This document shows, in pieces, positions 35,376-44,897 of a stretch of 64,000 bases of DNA. Under the pieces are notes generated by a model. That model did not search any database and was not told where the DNA came from. It saw only the letters and a program-made list of their open reading frames with translations. The number at the start of each line of letters is the position of its first letter. Within the stretch, counting starts at the first letter, position 1. Source of the DNA: Microvirga lenta (GTDB lineage Bacteria; Pseudomonadota; Alphaproteobacteria; Rhizobiales; Beijerinckiaceae). The stretch spans positions 1 to 64,000 of the forward strand of contig NZ_JAJBBR010000001.1 of NCBI RefSeq assembly GCF_020532555.1, given 5' to 3'. The position numbers and the translations under genes were made by a program.

Positions 35376-36125
35376 TCAGCGGCAGGTGTCGTAGGGACCC
35401 ATGTCGAAGTGGAAATGATCCCGGTGCGCCTCGTTGTAGTCGGGGCTCAGCACCACGTCGAAGAAGCGGCAGGCCCCGTCCCGCACCGCCCGGAGGAAGG
35501 CGGCTTCTCGCGGGTCGGAACCGCTCCAATCGTCGAGGAGCGTGATCTTCCGCCCGTCGGCCAGGACGAAGCCGGCGATGTCGATGGCGTTGGCCGTCGC
35601 ATGCTCGCTTCGCCGCCCCGAGGCACGATGATTGATGTTGCGGCACGCATAGGTGCCGAAATGGATGACGCTCGCCACCTCCTGGCCCAGATGCTGCCGG
35701 GCCGCATCCTGCAGCACATGGGTTTCCAGGAGGGCCCAGGCGGCGGCGAGCGGACAGGTGGCCGTGAAGCTGCGGCTGAAGTCGACGGTCGAGTGCGCCA
35801 CCTCGACCGCGTTGGCGAAGCCGCAGCCCTCGCCGAGCACCTGGTCCGGCACGGGGCTGAACCGCAGGGGAGAGTTCTCGATCACCGCGAGGCACTGGCC
35901 GGCCTTGTCCTCCAGGCGCGAGAGCTTCATGCGCGTCAGCCAGTTCGGCGCATCCGCGATACGCAGCGGCGCGAAGGGGTTGAAGCGGTCGGGAACGACG
36001 ATGGTCCCCGTCCAGACGAGGCCCGACACGAGCGCCAAGCCGGCAAGGGCCGCGATCAGGAGCCGCCCGACGATCACCGGCAGCAATCTCGAACGGCGCG
36101 GCGGGCTGGGACGGTCCTCTGACAT
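35376..36125 (-). CDS. extensin-like (Ext_C family) membrane-anchored protein
   Basis: A 249-aa protein with one N-terminal membrane anchor (about residues 14-36) and a periplasmic domain of the extensin-like C-terminal family, common in Rhizobiales and related in fold to metal-dependent D-Ala-D-Ala carboxypeptidases. Metal-ligand-like motifs are visible: SEHATANAIDIAGF (HxxxxxxD) and HRDHFHFDMG (HxH). Probable cell-wall role (inference). Confidence 0.88.
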   Translation of the reverse strand: MSEDRPSPPRRSRLLPVIVGRLLIAALAGLALVSGLVWTGTIVVPDRFNPFAPLRIADAPNWLTRMKLSRLEDKAGQCLAVIENSPLRFSPVPDQVLGEGCGFANAVEVAHSTVDFSRSFTATCPLAAAWALLETHVLQDAARQHLGQEVASVIHFGTYACRNINHRASGRRSEHATANAIDIAGFVLADGRKITLLDDWSGSDPREAAFLRAVRDGACRFFDVVLSPDYNEAHRDHFHFDMGPYDTCR

Positions 36126-36244
36126 CTCCCTGTTCTAGGGCTCCGCGCCGGAACGTTCCACCCGCCGCCCCGAAGTGAGGTCGGTCACAGTCGCGGCACC
36201 GAGCCTGCGCTAGCCTCCGGCCCATCCATCGAAGGAGGTGGCCG

Positions 36245-36376
36245 ATGAAGACGCTTCTCTCTCTTCGCATCGCGAGGGCGTTCGTGCTGAGCCTGCTCCC
36301 CGCCGCCGAACCGCAGCCGCTCCGGATCCCGGAGGAAGACGATCCGCTGCTCCCCCTCGGCGGCCTGTGGCGCTGA
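36245..36376 (+). CDS. 43-aa small protein with a strong ribosome binding site
   Basis: An ATG at 36245 is preceded six bases upstream by AAGGAGG, a near-perfect SD. The 43 residues have a short basic, moderately hydrophobic N-terminus (MKTLLSLRIARAFVLSLLP) and an acidic/proline tail (EEDDPLLPLGGLWR). No family recognised. It lies between the divergent extensin gene and the UPF0114 gene, which it faces. The SD is the main evidence for translation. Confidence 0.5.
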   Translation: MKTLLSLRIARAFVLSLLPAAEPQPLRIPEEDDPLLPLGGLWR

Positions 36377-36427
36377 CATCCCATTCCGGCGGGGCGCGAG
36401 ATGCGGCCCCGCCCTCGCCGCGTCCGG

Positions 36428-37000
36428 TCAGTGAGCCTTGTCGGGCGTGGAGGCCGACATCCTGTCGACATAGGCGATGCCGATGGCGGAGAGGATGAAG
36501 ACCGCGTGGATCACGGTCTGGAGGATGATGCCGGTTTCCGTGTAGTTGCTCTTGCCGGGGACGCCGACATGACCCGCCTCGATGAAAGTCCGCAGCAGGT
36601 GGATCGACGAAATGCCGATGATGGCCATGGCGAGCTTGATCTTGAGGACGCTCGCATTCACATGGCCCAGCCATTCGGGCTGGTCCGGATGCTCGTGCAG
36701 CCGCAGGCGCGACACGAAGGTCTCGTATCCGCCGACGATGACCATCATCAGAAGGTTCGAGATCATCACCACGTCGATCAGCCCGAGCACCACCAGCATG
36801 ATCTGCTGCTCGGTGAATTCGGTCGCGTGCAGCACGAGGTGCCAGAGCTCTTTCAGGAACAGAAAAACGTAGACGCCCTGCGCCACGATGAGCCCGAGAT
36901 AGAGCGGCAGTTGCAGCCAGCGGGAGCCGAAGATCAACGATGGAAGGGGCTTCAAGGCGGAAGCGCCGGACAGCGGCGGGAATTCGCGGTGATGCGACAT
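36428..37000 (-). CDS. UPF0114 / YqhA-family membrane protein
   Basis: A 190-aa inner-membrane protein with three to four hydrophobic helices. The family segments LQLPLYLGLIVAQGVYVFLFLKELWHLV, LGLIDVVMISNLLMMVIVGGYETFVSR and IKLAMAIIGISSIHLLRTFIEA are clear. Function unknown. Confidence 0.92.
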   Translation of the reverse strand: MSHHREFPPLSGASALKPLPSLIFGSRWLQLPLYLGLIVAQGVYVFLFLKELWHLVLHATEFTEQQIMLVVLGLIDVVMISNLLMMVIVGGYETFVSRLRLHEHPDQPEWLGHVNASVLKIKLAMAIIGISSIHLLRTFIEAGHVGVPGKSNYTETGIILQTVIHAVFILSAIGIAYVDRMSASTPDKAH

Positions 37001-37233
37001 GGTCGGTCAGGTCCGTGAGGAGGGAATCAGCCCAGCCGGAATCCTTGCGGTTCCGGCGAGCGCGGGAGAGATGACGAAGCTTGACCGTTTGCGCAAGTCT
37101 CAGGCTCCCTCGGCCCCTAACGCCCGCTGGTTTATCGCCTTCATCGGACCTTAGTCCCTCCTCTGCGCCGTCCTTGGTCCGTGGGCGCCTGTCAGGGGAG
37201 TGCTAAGCTTTTCCTCAGCTGGAGGGACCGACA

Positions 37234-38832
37234 ATGAACGCCAACTGGAGCAAGCCCCAACCGATTGCGACGGCACCGAAGAACGATGGAGCGAACGGCA
37301 CGATCCTGGTTCACTGCGCCTCGGGCGCCGGCTGGCAGACGAGCCGCTTCTTCGACGGCAAATGGGTGGACGCCGCCACCCTCATGCGCGAACTCGACCC
37401 AACCCATTGGCTCCCGGTCCCGGGCGGGATCGAAGAGGAAAGCCGGCCGCAGAACGCCGCGCCTCGGGCCGCGGACTACGACGGCTTCTTCCGGGCGTCT
37501 CTCGACCGTCTCAAGGCCGAAGGGCGCTACCGCGTCTTCGCCGGCCTCGAGCGCAGGGCCGGACACTTTCCCGCCGCTCAGTGGCACGGCCCCGCCGGGC
37601 CGCGCGAGGTCACCGTGTGGTGTTCCAACGACTATCTGGGCATGGGGCAACACCCCGACGTGGTGCGCGCCATGACGGAAACCGCACAGCGCATGGGCGC
37701 CGGCGCTGGCGGCACGCGCAACATTTCCGGCACGTCCCACCCCATGGTTGCGCTCGAAAGCGAGCTTGCGGACCTGCACGGCAAGGAGGCGGCCCTCGTC
37801 TTCACCTCGGGCTACGTCTCGAACCAGACCGGCATCTCCACCCTGGCCAAGCTCATCCCGAACTGCCTGATCCTGTCGGACGCGCTCAACCACAACTCGA
37901 TGATCGAGGGCGTGCGCCAGTCCGGCTGCGACAAGCAGATCTTCCGCCACAACGATCTCGCCCACCTGGAGGAGTTGCTCAAGGCGGCCGGGGACCGGCC
38001 GAAGCTGATCGTGTTCGAGAGCGTGTACTCCATGGACGGGGACATCGCGCCGATCCACGCCATCTGCGATCTCGCCAAGCGCTACCACGCCATGACCTAT
38101 CTCGACGAGGTCCATGCGGTCGGCATGTACGGCCCCCGGGGCGGCGGCATCGCCGAACGCGAGGGCGTCATGCACCGGGTCGACGTGATCGAGGGCACGC
38201 TCGCCAAGGCCTTCGGCGTCATGGGCGGATACATTGCGGCCTCCGCGACGATCGTCGATGCGGTAAGGAGCTTCGCGCCCGGCTTCATCTTCACCTCCGC
38301 CTTGCCGCCCGCCGTCGCGGCGGCGGCGACCGCCTCCGTCCGCCACCTCAAGGGCTCAGCCATCGAGCGGCAGCGCCAGCATCTCCAGGTCGCCAAGACC
38401 AAGGACGCCCTGTCGCTCGCCGGGCTTCCGCTCCTCGACACGCCGACGCATATCGTGCCCGTGATCGTGGGCAATGCGGAAGCCTGCAAGGCCGCGACCG
38501 ACCGGCTTCTCGAAAAGCACGGGATCTACATCCAGCCGATCAACTATCCCACCGTGCCCCGCGGCACCGAGCGCCTGCGCATCACGCCCACACCGCTCCA
38601 CACCGACGAGCAGATCGCGGCTCTGAGCGCGGCTCTCGTCGAAGTCTGGACGGCTCTGGGACTGCCGCTCTGGACCGGCTTCGCCGCCCCCAAGAGGAAG
38701 CAGTGCTCCAACGGGAAATCCGCCTGCACGGGCAATCTCTGCGGCAAGGTCCTGCACTGCGAGGAAGCGTTCCTCTGTGCGATCTCGGACGCCGAGGCCC
38801 TCGCGGCGGCGCGGGCGGACGCCCTGCTCTAG
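37234..38832 (+). CDS. hemA: 5-aminolevulinate synthase with additional N- and C-terminal domains
   Basis: PLP-dependent condensation of glycine and succinyl-CoA, the first step of haem synthesis by the Shemin route. The ALAS core starts at residue 81 ([23 protein letters not shown]) and keeps [43 protein letters not shown] and the PLP lysine in TLAKAFG. At 532 aa it is over 100 residues longer than usual. Residues 1-78 read like a small separate domain ([25 protein letters not shown]...PTHWLPVP), of the kind seen in short phage/bacterial proteins. The C-terminal 45 residues hold five cysteines (C-x6-C-x4-C-x5-C-x5-C). Both may bind metal, haem or a regulator (inference). Confidence 0.93.
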   Translation: MNANWSKPQPIATAPKNDGANGTILVHCASGAGWQTSRFFDGKWVDAATLMRELDPTHWLPVPGGIEEESRPQNAAPRAADYDGFFRASLDRLKAEGRYRVFAGLERRAGHFPAAQWHGPAGPREVTVWCSNDYLGMGQHPDVVRAMTETAQRMGAGAGGTRNISGTSHPMVALESELADLHGKEAALVFTSGYVSNQTGISTLAKLIPNCLILSDALNHNSMIEGVRQSGCDKQIFRHNDLAHLEELLKAAGDRPKLIVFESVYSMDGDIAPIHAICDLAKRYHAMTYLDEVHAVGMYGPRGGGIAEREGVMHRVDVIEGTLAKAFGVMGGYIAASATIVDAVRSFAPGFIFTSALPPAVAAAATASVRHLKGSAIERQRQHLQVAKTKDALSLAGLPLLDTPTHIVPVIVGNAEACKAATDRLLEKHGIYIQPINYPTVPRGTERLRITPTPLHTDEQIAALSAALVEVWTALGLPLWTGFAAPKRKQCSNGKSACTGNLCGKVLHCEEAFLCAISDAEALAAARADALL

Positions 38833-38854
38833 GAGCGCCCCTGAAGACGGGTAT

Positions 38855-38883
38855 GGACGGACAAGCGTATCCTTTGTCCGTCC
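38855..38883 (+). terminator. candidate terminator after hemA
   Basis: A perfect 10-bp inverted repeat (GGACGGACAA/TTGTCCGTCC, 9-nt loop) lies 23 bp after the hemA stop. No T run follows, so termination is inferred from stem and position. Confidence 0.5.
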
Positions 38884-38931
38884 CCCCATTTCGGTGTAAG
38901 ATCCCTGTCGGTCTCTGACGGAGGCAATGCA

Positions 38932-39135
38932 ATGACAGTCGAACGCGCGATTCTTCTGACGGTGGGCGGGCTCATCATCGTCAGCATCCTGCTCGCCGTC
39001 TATGTGAACCTCAACTGGCTCTGGCTCACCGGCATTCTCGGCGCTCACCTGGTGCAGGCATCGTTTACGGGCATGTGCCCCGTCGTGATGATGCTCAAGC
39101 GGCTCGGATTGCCCAGCAAGCCAGGGTTCACCTGA
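38932..39135 (+). CDS. DUF2892 family small membrane protein
   Basis: A 67-aa protein with a membrane helix pair (about 8-27 and 31-49) and the family ending FTGMCPVVMMLKRLGL, as in the membrane part of YgaP. The GGAGGCAATGCA before the ATG is a good SD. Function unknown; rhodanese-linked in some bacteria. Confidence 0.85.
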   Translation: MTVERAILLTVGGLIIVSILLAVYVNLNWLWLTGILGAHLVQASFTGMCPVVMMLKRLGLPSKPGFT

Positions 39136-39154
39136 GACATCGCGCTTTCCGGGT

Positions 39155-39379
39155 TCAGTGGCCGAGCACTTTCTCCAAAGCCTCTTCGAGGTTGCGGATT
39201 TCGATCGGCTTGGAAAGTGTCGGGCGTCCGGTGAAGTCGAGCCACGGCTTGTTGAACCAGTCGCACAGCTTGTCGAGGCCCGAGCGCCAGATCATGACGG
39301 GGGCGAAATCGGCAAGCTCGCGGAACTCCCGTTCGCCGAGATCCTGATTTGGTGAGGCAGATTGATCCAAGGATTCCAT
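39155..39379 (-). pseudogene. PAS-domain fragment fused to the end of a receiver domain (deleted hybrid histidine kinase)
   Basis: Seventy-four codons. Residues 15-51 (EREFRELADFAPVMIWRSGLDKLCDWFNKPWLDFTGR) are the beginning of a PAS sensor domain. They jump directly into LSKPIEIRNLEEALEKVL, the last helix of a response-regulator receiver with its conserved K-P. Everything between (rest of PAS, kinase and most of the receiver) is missing. The simplest explanation is an internal in-frame deletion of a PAS-kinase-receiver gene. It could still be translated. Confidence 0.65.
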
Positions 39380-39494
39380 CGAGGGAAGCGGGGCCGTTCG
39401 CGCAGCACGGCACGCACATATAGAGGAAAAGATCGATCGCCCAAGGACCGTTTTCCGCCCGGCCGGGAGGAGCCGACGGCGCTTCGCCCGCAAC

Positions 39495-39788
39495 CTACCG
39501 GTTGGACTGGCCCGGCGCGACGCTTCGGCACCGGTACCCGACGAAGCATTGGGGATTGTCGGCGGTCGGAGCCCAGGCCGTCTCGTATCCTTCGGTGACC
39601 GCGCAGAAGCCGCCACCGCTCACGAAGCGGTCATAGGTGTAGGGGCCGGTGTTCAGCACGATCGCGCCCTGGGATCGCACGAGACCGGCCGCTTGGGCAC
39701 AACTCATGGCCGTGGTGTTCGGTCTCGTTTGAGACCAGGCCGGCGTGCCGAACAGGATCGCGAGGAGAATGACAGCCAGTCTCGACAT
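39495..39788 (-). CDS. small secreted cysteine-containing protein
   Basis: A 97-aa protein. The ATG at 39788 gives the signal peptide MSRLAVILLAILFGTPAWSQ. The mature part has four cysteines (MSCAQAAGLVRSQGAIVLNTG, FCAVTEG, QCFVGYRCRS), suggesting two disulfides. This layout is common in uncharacterised Rhizobiales exported proteins. Function unknown. Confidence 0.78.
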   Translation of the reverse strand: MSRLAVILLAILFGTPAWSQTRPNTTAMSCAQAAGLVRSQGAIVLNTGPYTYDRFVSGGGFCAVTEGYETAWAPTADNPQCFVGYRCRSVAPGQSNR

Positions 39789-39946
39789 GAGACACCTATC
39801 AGCAGTCGGGGAGACGCTATAGAGGCTGGAGCGCTTCCTCGGCCGGTCAAGGACGGCGCCCATCACGGAATCGTCAAGGCTGGCGCGCCGACGCAAGAAA
39901 AAGGCGGCTCGCGATGAGCCGCCTCGATCAGTCGCTTGTTCGGGAC

Positions 39947-40489
39947 TTATCCGCCGTAGGGCGACACGCAGGCCTGCCGCGGCCCGTTATAGGGTTGATA
40001 GGAGTTGTCCGATACCCGGTAGGACTTCCAGCGCTGCTCGCACCATGCCACATGCGCCGCACTCAGGCGGACCGGAGCATAGATGGGGGGCGCTGCGACC
40101 GCGGGCTGGTTGGCAATGGCGCCGCCGATGATGGCACCGGCAACGAAAGCCGCCGGCGGGAACCACCAGCCATTGTAGTGGCGATAGCCACGGCGGTACT
40201 CCCTGAAGCCGCGATGGCCGTTGTAGTAGCCCCATCTGCCGCGATGCTCGAACCGCGGCCGCTCGAAGCGACGCTCGAAGCGCCGGCGCTCCAAGCGGCG
40301 CTCGAACCGATCCCGGTCGCCGTCACGGCGAAACTGGACCTGCTGGACAGCATCATCACCGCTCTTTCCAGAAATCGCTGGAAACGGTGCAGCATTCGCG
40401 CTCGACAGCGCGGATCCTGCGAAAGTAAAGGCGAGCGACAACGCACAAAGACCTGAAACAACTCTCTTCACGACTATCTCCACAGGCAT
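39947..40489 (-). CDS. BA14K family exported protein
   Basis: A 180-aa protein with a signal peptide (cleavage about residue 33), a low-complexity Arg/Phe/Glu region (about 55-85), a Tyr/Gly/His-rich segment, a hydrophobic stretch [14 protein letters not shown], and the C-terminal BA14K domain [35 protein letters not shown]14K of Brucella is an immunoreactive lectin-like protein. The promoter region is shared with the divergent diguanylate cyclase. Confidence 0.9.
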   Translation of the reverse strand: MPVEIVVKRVVSGLCALSLAFTFAGSALSSANAAPFPAISGKSGDDAVQQVQFRRDGDRDRFERRLERRRFERRFERPRFEHRGRWGYYNGHRGFREYRRGYRHYNGWWFPPAAFVAGAIIGGAIANQPAVAAPPIYAPVRLSAAHVAWCEQRWKSYRVSDNSYQPYNGPRQACVSPYGG

Positions 40490-40725
40490 CGATATGTCTT
40501 ATGCCGGATACGAAATTGGCTCCTGGCCAGTGAACGCAAACTGAATGCTGACATTAAGCTTTCGTAAGGTTCAGCATGCGCGATCCCTGCCTATGGCTAG
40601 CCGGGAAAGCCGACTTGCTGTAATCGGGCCCGGAGGTCGTCGGGAGACAAGCATCGAGCCAGCTTCCCGCGCTAGAGTCCGGAACCGCCTCGTCCCGACC
40701 TGTTTCACCGAATCATTTTTCACCA

Positions 40726-41904
40726 ATGAACTTAGACCCACCGACGCTTGGTTTCGTGTTCGTTCTGACGACGGCGGTCCTCGGAATCCTGCTTCTATTC
40801 GCCTGGCTCATCAACCGCACGATTACCGCCCTCGCCTGGTGGGGCAGCGCATTCGTCCTCGTCTTCTGCGGCATGGCTCTCGTGAGCCTGGACCAGAGAC
40901 CCCCCGGCATGAGGGTGCTTCTCGTCGCCAACGGCTTCATGGCCCTGGCCTACGGCGCCCTCTATTCGGGATGCAGGGTGTTCAACGGCCGTTCGGGCGC
41001 GTTCCAGTCGCTCGTCGTCGGCCTCGTGGTCTGGCTGGTCGCGTTCCTGGCCATCCTGGACAATGCAGGGGCACGACTGCTCGTCATGTCCCTGATCGCA
41101 GGCACCTATGCCGGACTTTCGGCCTGGGAACTCTGGCGACACGGACCGCACCGCCTGACATCCCAGCTCGCAGCGGTCTTCCTCCTCGTCGGCCTGACCG
41201 TTTTCAATGCGTTCCGGGGCGTGCTCGGCGTGTCGGCGACCTCGGTGTTCTGGATCGACGTCTTTGCCAAACGCTGGTCGTCCGAGATGGCGCTCATCCT
41301 TGTCGTCTACATGCCGGCCCTGGCCTTCATCTTCCTGTCGATGGCCAAGGAGCGCATGGAGATTGCCTACAAGCATGCCGCCCTCGTCGATCCCCTGACC
41401 GGCATTCCCAACCGGCGCGCCTTCTTCGACAGGGCCGCGGGCCTGATCAGGGCGGCGGGCCAGAAACCCGTGAGCTGCCTGCTGTTCGACCTCGACCGGT
41501 TCAAGGGCCTGAACGACCATCATGGCCACGACATTGGGGATCAGACGCTGCGCATCTTCAGCCGAACGCTCAGCGAAAAGGTCCCCGGAAAGGCTTTCGG
41601 GCGTCTGGGAGGCGACGAGTTCGCGGCGGTTCTGCCTCTCGACAGGAATGAGGCTCGAGCCGTCGCGGAGGACATCAGGCAGTCATTCGCATCGGCCGCG
41701 GAAGCCGTTCTGGGACTGCCCATCCAGGCAACGGTCAGCGTCGGGTGCGCGACCGCGAATGCCAGCACGGTCGAGCACCTGCTCGGGGAAGCGGACGAAG
41801 CTCTCTACCGGGCGAAATCCGACGGCCGGAATGCCGTTGCGGCGATCGGCGGCAAACCTCCCAGATCCGGGTCGACGCGACGGCGCGACTGGGCAGCCTC
41901 CTGA
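40726..41904 (+). CDS. membrane-bound diguanylate cyclase (GGDEF)
   Basis: A 392-aa protein. The first about 200 residues contain six hydrophobic helices and resemble an uncharacterised membrane sensor. The C-terminal GGDEF domain starts at DPLTGIPNRRAFFD and has DLDRFKGLNDHHGHDIGD and RLGGDEFAAVL intact, so c-di-GMP synthesis is predicted. The RxxD inhibitory site is not present. No EAL domain. Confidence 0.93.
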   Translation: MNLDPPTLGFVFVLTTAVLGILLLFAWLINRTITALAWWGSAFVLVFCGMALVSLDQRPPGMRVLLVANGFMALAYGALYSGCRVFNGRSGAFQSLVVGLVVWLVAFLAILDNAGARLLVMSLIAGTYAGLSAWELWRHGPHRLTSQLAAVFLLVGLTVFNAFRGVLGVSATSVFWIDVFAKRWSSEMALILVVYMPALAFIFLSMAKERMEIAYKHAALVDPLTGIPNRRAFFDRAAGLIRAAGQKPVSCLLFDLDRFKGLNDHHGHDIGDQTLRIFSRTLSEKVPGKAFGRLGGDEFAAVLPLDRNEARAVAEDIRQSFASAAEAVLGLPIQATVSVGCATANASTVEHLLGEADEALYRAKSDGRNAVAAIGGKPPRSGSTRRRDWAAS

Positions 41905-41913
41905 CCTTCCACC

Positions 41914-42846
41914 TCACCCCTCCGCTTCACGCGGCGCGCCGATGCGCGAGCGGTGCGGCGCGAAAAGGCAGGCCAGTCCCAGGATCACGCCCGATACGGT
42001 CGCGATCATCCCGGCCGCGCTGACCGCATCGTTGCCGCCGAGCCAGAGCGGCCCGTAGCCCGCCAGCACATAGCCCAGAACCGCCGACAGGGTCGCGAAG
42101 ACCAGGCTCCAGGCCACCTGCACCTCCAGGCGGTTGGTCATGAGCCGCGCGGCGGCCGGCGGACAGATGAACATGGCGATCACGATGATCGATCCGACTG
42201 CGTCGAACGCCGCCACCGCCGCGACGGCGGCCGTCATCACCAACGCAAGGCTCAGAAGCCCGGTCCGGATGCCGAGGGTGGCGGCAAATCCCTCGTCGAA
42301 GGTCGAGAGCTTCAAAGGGCGCCAGAACAAGGCGGTCAGCACGGCGATGAGCAAGGTCACCGCCGCCATGCGTCCGAGTTCCGGCGGCAGATCGGCGAGC
42401 GCCTCCCGGTCGAGGAGCGAGCCCCAGCCCTCCGCCGACAGCCAGATCAGGCTTTCGAGGTTGCCGTAGAGCGCGTGCTCCACGTCGAGATGCACGGAAC
42501 TGGTATCGCTCTGCTCCAGCAGCAGGACACCCGCCGCGAACAGGGACGTGAAGGTCACGCCCATGGCCGCTCCCGGCTCGACCCGGCCGAGCCGCCTGAT
42601 CGCCTCGATCAGCACCACCGCCACGACGGCCGCGCCTGCGGCCCCGATCATCATCGGCCAGGTGGCGATCGTGCCGGTGATCAGGAAGGCGACGACGATC
42701 CCCGGCAGGGCGACATGGCTGATCGCATCGCCGATGAGAGCCTGCCGGCGCAGGATCATGAAATTGCCCGGTAAGGCGCAGGCGATGGCGGCGAGAACGC
42801 CGATCGCCAGGGGCGTCAGGCTCAACTGGACAAACTCGGCGCCCAT
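41914..42846 (-). CDS. metal ABC transporter permease, second (MntC/SitD type)
   Basis: A 310-aa ABC-3 family permease with about eight membrane helices. Family blocks are LPGNFMILRRQALIGDAISHVALPGI, GAAMGVTFTSLFAAGVLLL and FDAVGSIIVIAMFICPPAAA. It shares one base with the stop of the upstream permease (TGATG). It is the last gene of a four-gene Mn/Zn/Fe importer operon. Confidence 0.92.
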   Translation of the reverse strand: MGAEFVQLSLTPLAIGVLAAIACALPGNFMILRRQALIGDAISHVALPGIVVAFLITGTIATWPMMIGAAGAAVVAVVLIEAIRRLGRVEPGAAMGVTFTSLFAAGVLLLEQSDTSSVHLDVEHALYGNLESLIWLSAEGWGSLLDREALADLPPELGRMAAVTLLIAVLTALFWRPLKLSTFDEGFAATLGIRTGLLSLALVMTAAVAAVAAFDAVGSIIVIAMFICPPAAARLMTNRLEVQVAWSLVFATLSAVLGYVLAGYGPLWLGGNDAVSAAGMIATVSGVILGLACLFAPHRSRIGAPREAEG

Positions 42847-44066
42847 CAGGCTGCCCCTCCCACGACCGAAGGGCTGCCGATGCGGCGGTCGATCTCCGCG
42901 ATCTCGTCCCTCGTCAGCACCGTCTCGATGGGCGTCAGGCCGTCGTACCGGCCGGACACCGCGTCGTCCTGGTAGATCTGCCGTGCGATGTCCCACCGCC
43001 GCTCGTCGCGGAGCACCTTCGCGCTCTGCGCCCTGCCGGCCTCGGTCGGAACGCCGTCCCGGCGGATCAGTCCGGAGCGGCGCAGCACGGCGAGGGTCAG
43101 CGGATCGAAGATCGGCTCCCCATGGGCAAGGGAGAGCAGGCCCTGGCGGCGATGCACCAGCACCTGAAAGCGCCGGCGGCGGAGGAGAGCGGCCAGCACG
43201 CCCCGGACGGGCGCGACCAGGAGGGATGCGAGGAACAGCGCGAAGCAGACGAGCACGATGATCGGCCCCGTCGGCAGATGCGGCGCGGACGCGGAGAAGG
43301 CTGCGCCGACATAGCCGGAGGCGCCGCCGACAAGACCCGCAATGCCCACCAGCCGGTCGGTCCGGTCGGTCCAGAACCGCGCCGTCACCGACGGGATGAT
43401 GAGCATGGCGACGACGAGGACGAGGCCGACGACCTTGAGCCCGACGACCGTGACGGCCATGACGAGAAGCATCATCGCGAGGTCGATGGTGCGGACGGAA
43501 ACGCCCGAGGCGGCAGCGAATTCCGCATCGAAGGCCACCAGCGTCATCGGCCGCCGCAGCAGGACGATCGTGGCGATGGCGCCGGCGCCGCCGATGGCGA
43601 TGATGACGGCGTCCTGAAACAGCATGCCGGCCGTCGAGCCGAGCAGGAAGCCCTCAAGACCCGCCTGTTTGCCGCGGGACATGGTCTGGATGACCGTCAG
43701 AAGCACGATGCCGAAGCCGAAGAAGACGGACAGGACCGCGCCGATGGCCGCGTCCTCGGCCAGACGGGTCCGGCGCGTGATCCACTCGACGATCAGGAGG
43801 CCGAGGCTCGCCGACAGCGCGGAGCCCAGCAGCAGACCGAGGAGATTGCGCCCGTCGCCGCCGAGGGCGACCATGACCATGAAGGCGAGCCCCACGCCCG
43901 GAAGCGTGGCATGGGCGACCGCATCGCTCACGAGCGCGCGCTTGCGCAGGAACAGAAAGGCGCCGCCGCTTCCGGCCGCAATGCCGAGGAGCGCGGCCCC
44001 GACCGCGACCAGAGCGGCGTTGTAGCCCGATTGCAGCAGCAGAGCGCTCACGAAAGGACTGAGCAT
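42846..44066 (-). CDS. metal ABC transporter permease with C-terminal winged-helix extension
   Basis: A 406-aa ABC-3 permease. The membrane part (about residues 1-275) has FLFLRKRALVSDAVAHATLPGV and VVGLKVVGLVLVVAMLIIPSVTAR. About 125 residues follow after the last helix: FDPLTLAVLRRSGLIRRDGVPTEAGRAQSAKVLRDERRW reads like a winged-helix/DtxR-like segment, and LTPIETVLTRDEIAEIDRRIG closes the protein. Such extensions occur in some SitC/MntC-type permeases and may sense metal or modulate transport (inference). Confidence 0.92.
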   Translation of the reverse strand: MLSPFVSALLLQSGYNAALVAVGAALLGIAAGSGGAFLFLRKRALVSDAVAHATLPGVGLAFMVMVALGGDGRNLLGLLLGSALSASLGLLIVEWITRRTRLAEDAAIGAVLSVFFGFGIVLLTVIQTMSRGKQAGLEGFLLGSTAGMLFQDAVIIAIGGAGAIATIVLLRRPMTLVAFDAEFAAASGVSVRTIDLAMMLLVMAVTVVGLKVVGLVLVVAMLIIPSVTARFWTDRTDRLVGIAGLVGGASGYVGAAFSASAPHLPTGPIIVLVCFALFLASLLVAPVRGVLAALLRRRRFQVLVHRRQGLLSLAHGEPIFDPLTLAVLRRSGLIRRDGVPTEAGRAQSAKVLRDERRWDIARQIYQDDAVSGRYDGLTPIETVLTRDEIAEIDRRIGSPSVVGGAA

Positions 44067-44070
44067 CGGT

Positions 44071-44886
<816 letters not shown>

Positions 44887-44897
44887 GGCATGGCCTC

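Noticed and set aside
37120..37233. FNR-type site upstream of hemA
   Set aside because: A TTGAC...GCAA pair nearby (about 37082-37098) has the wrong spacing for the TTGAT-N4-ATCAA consensus.
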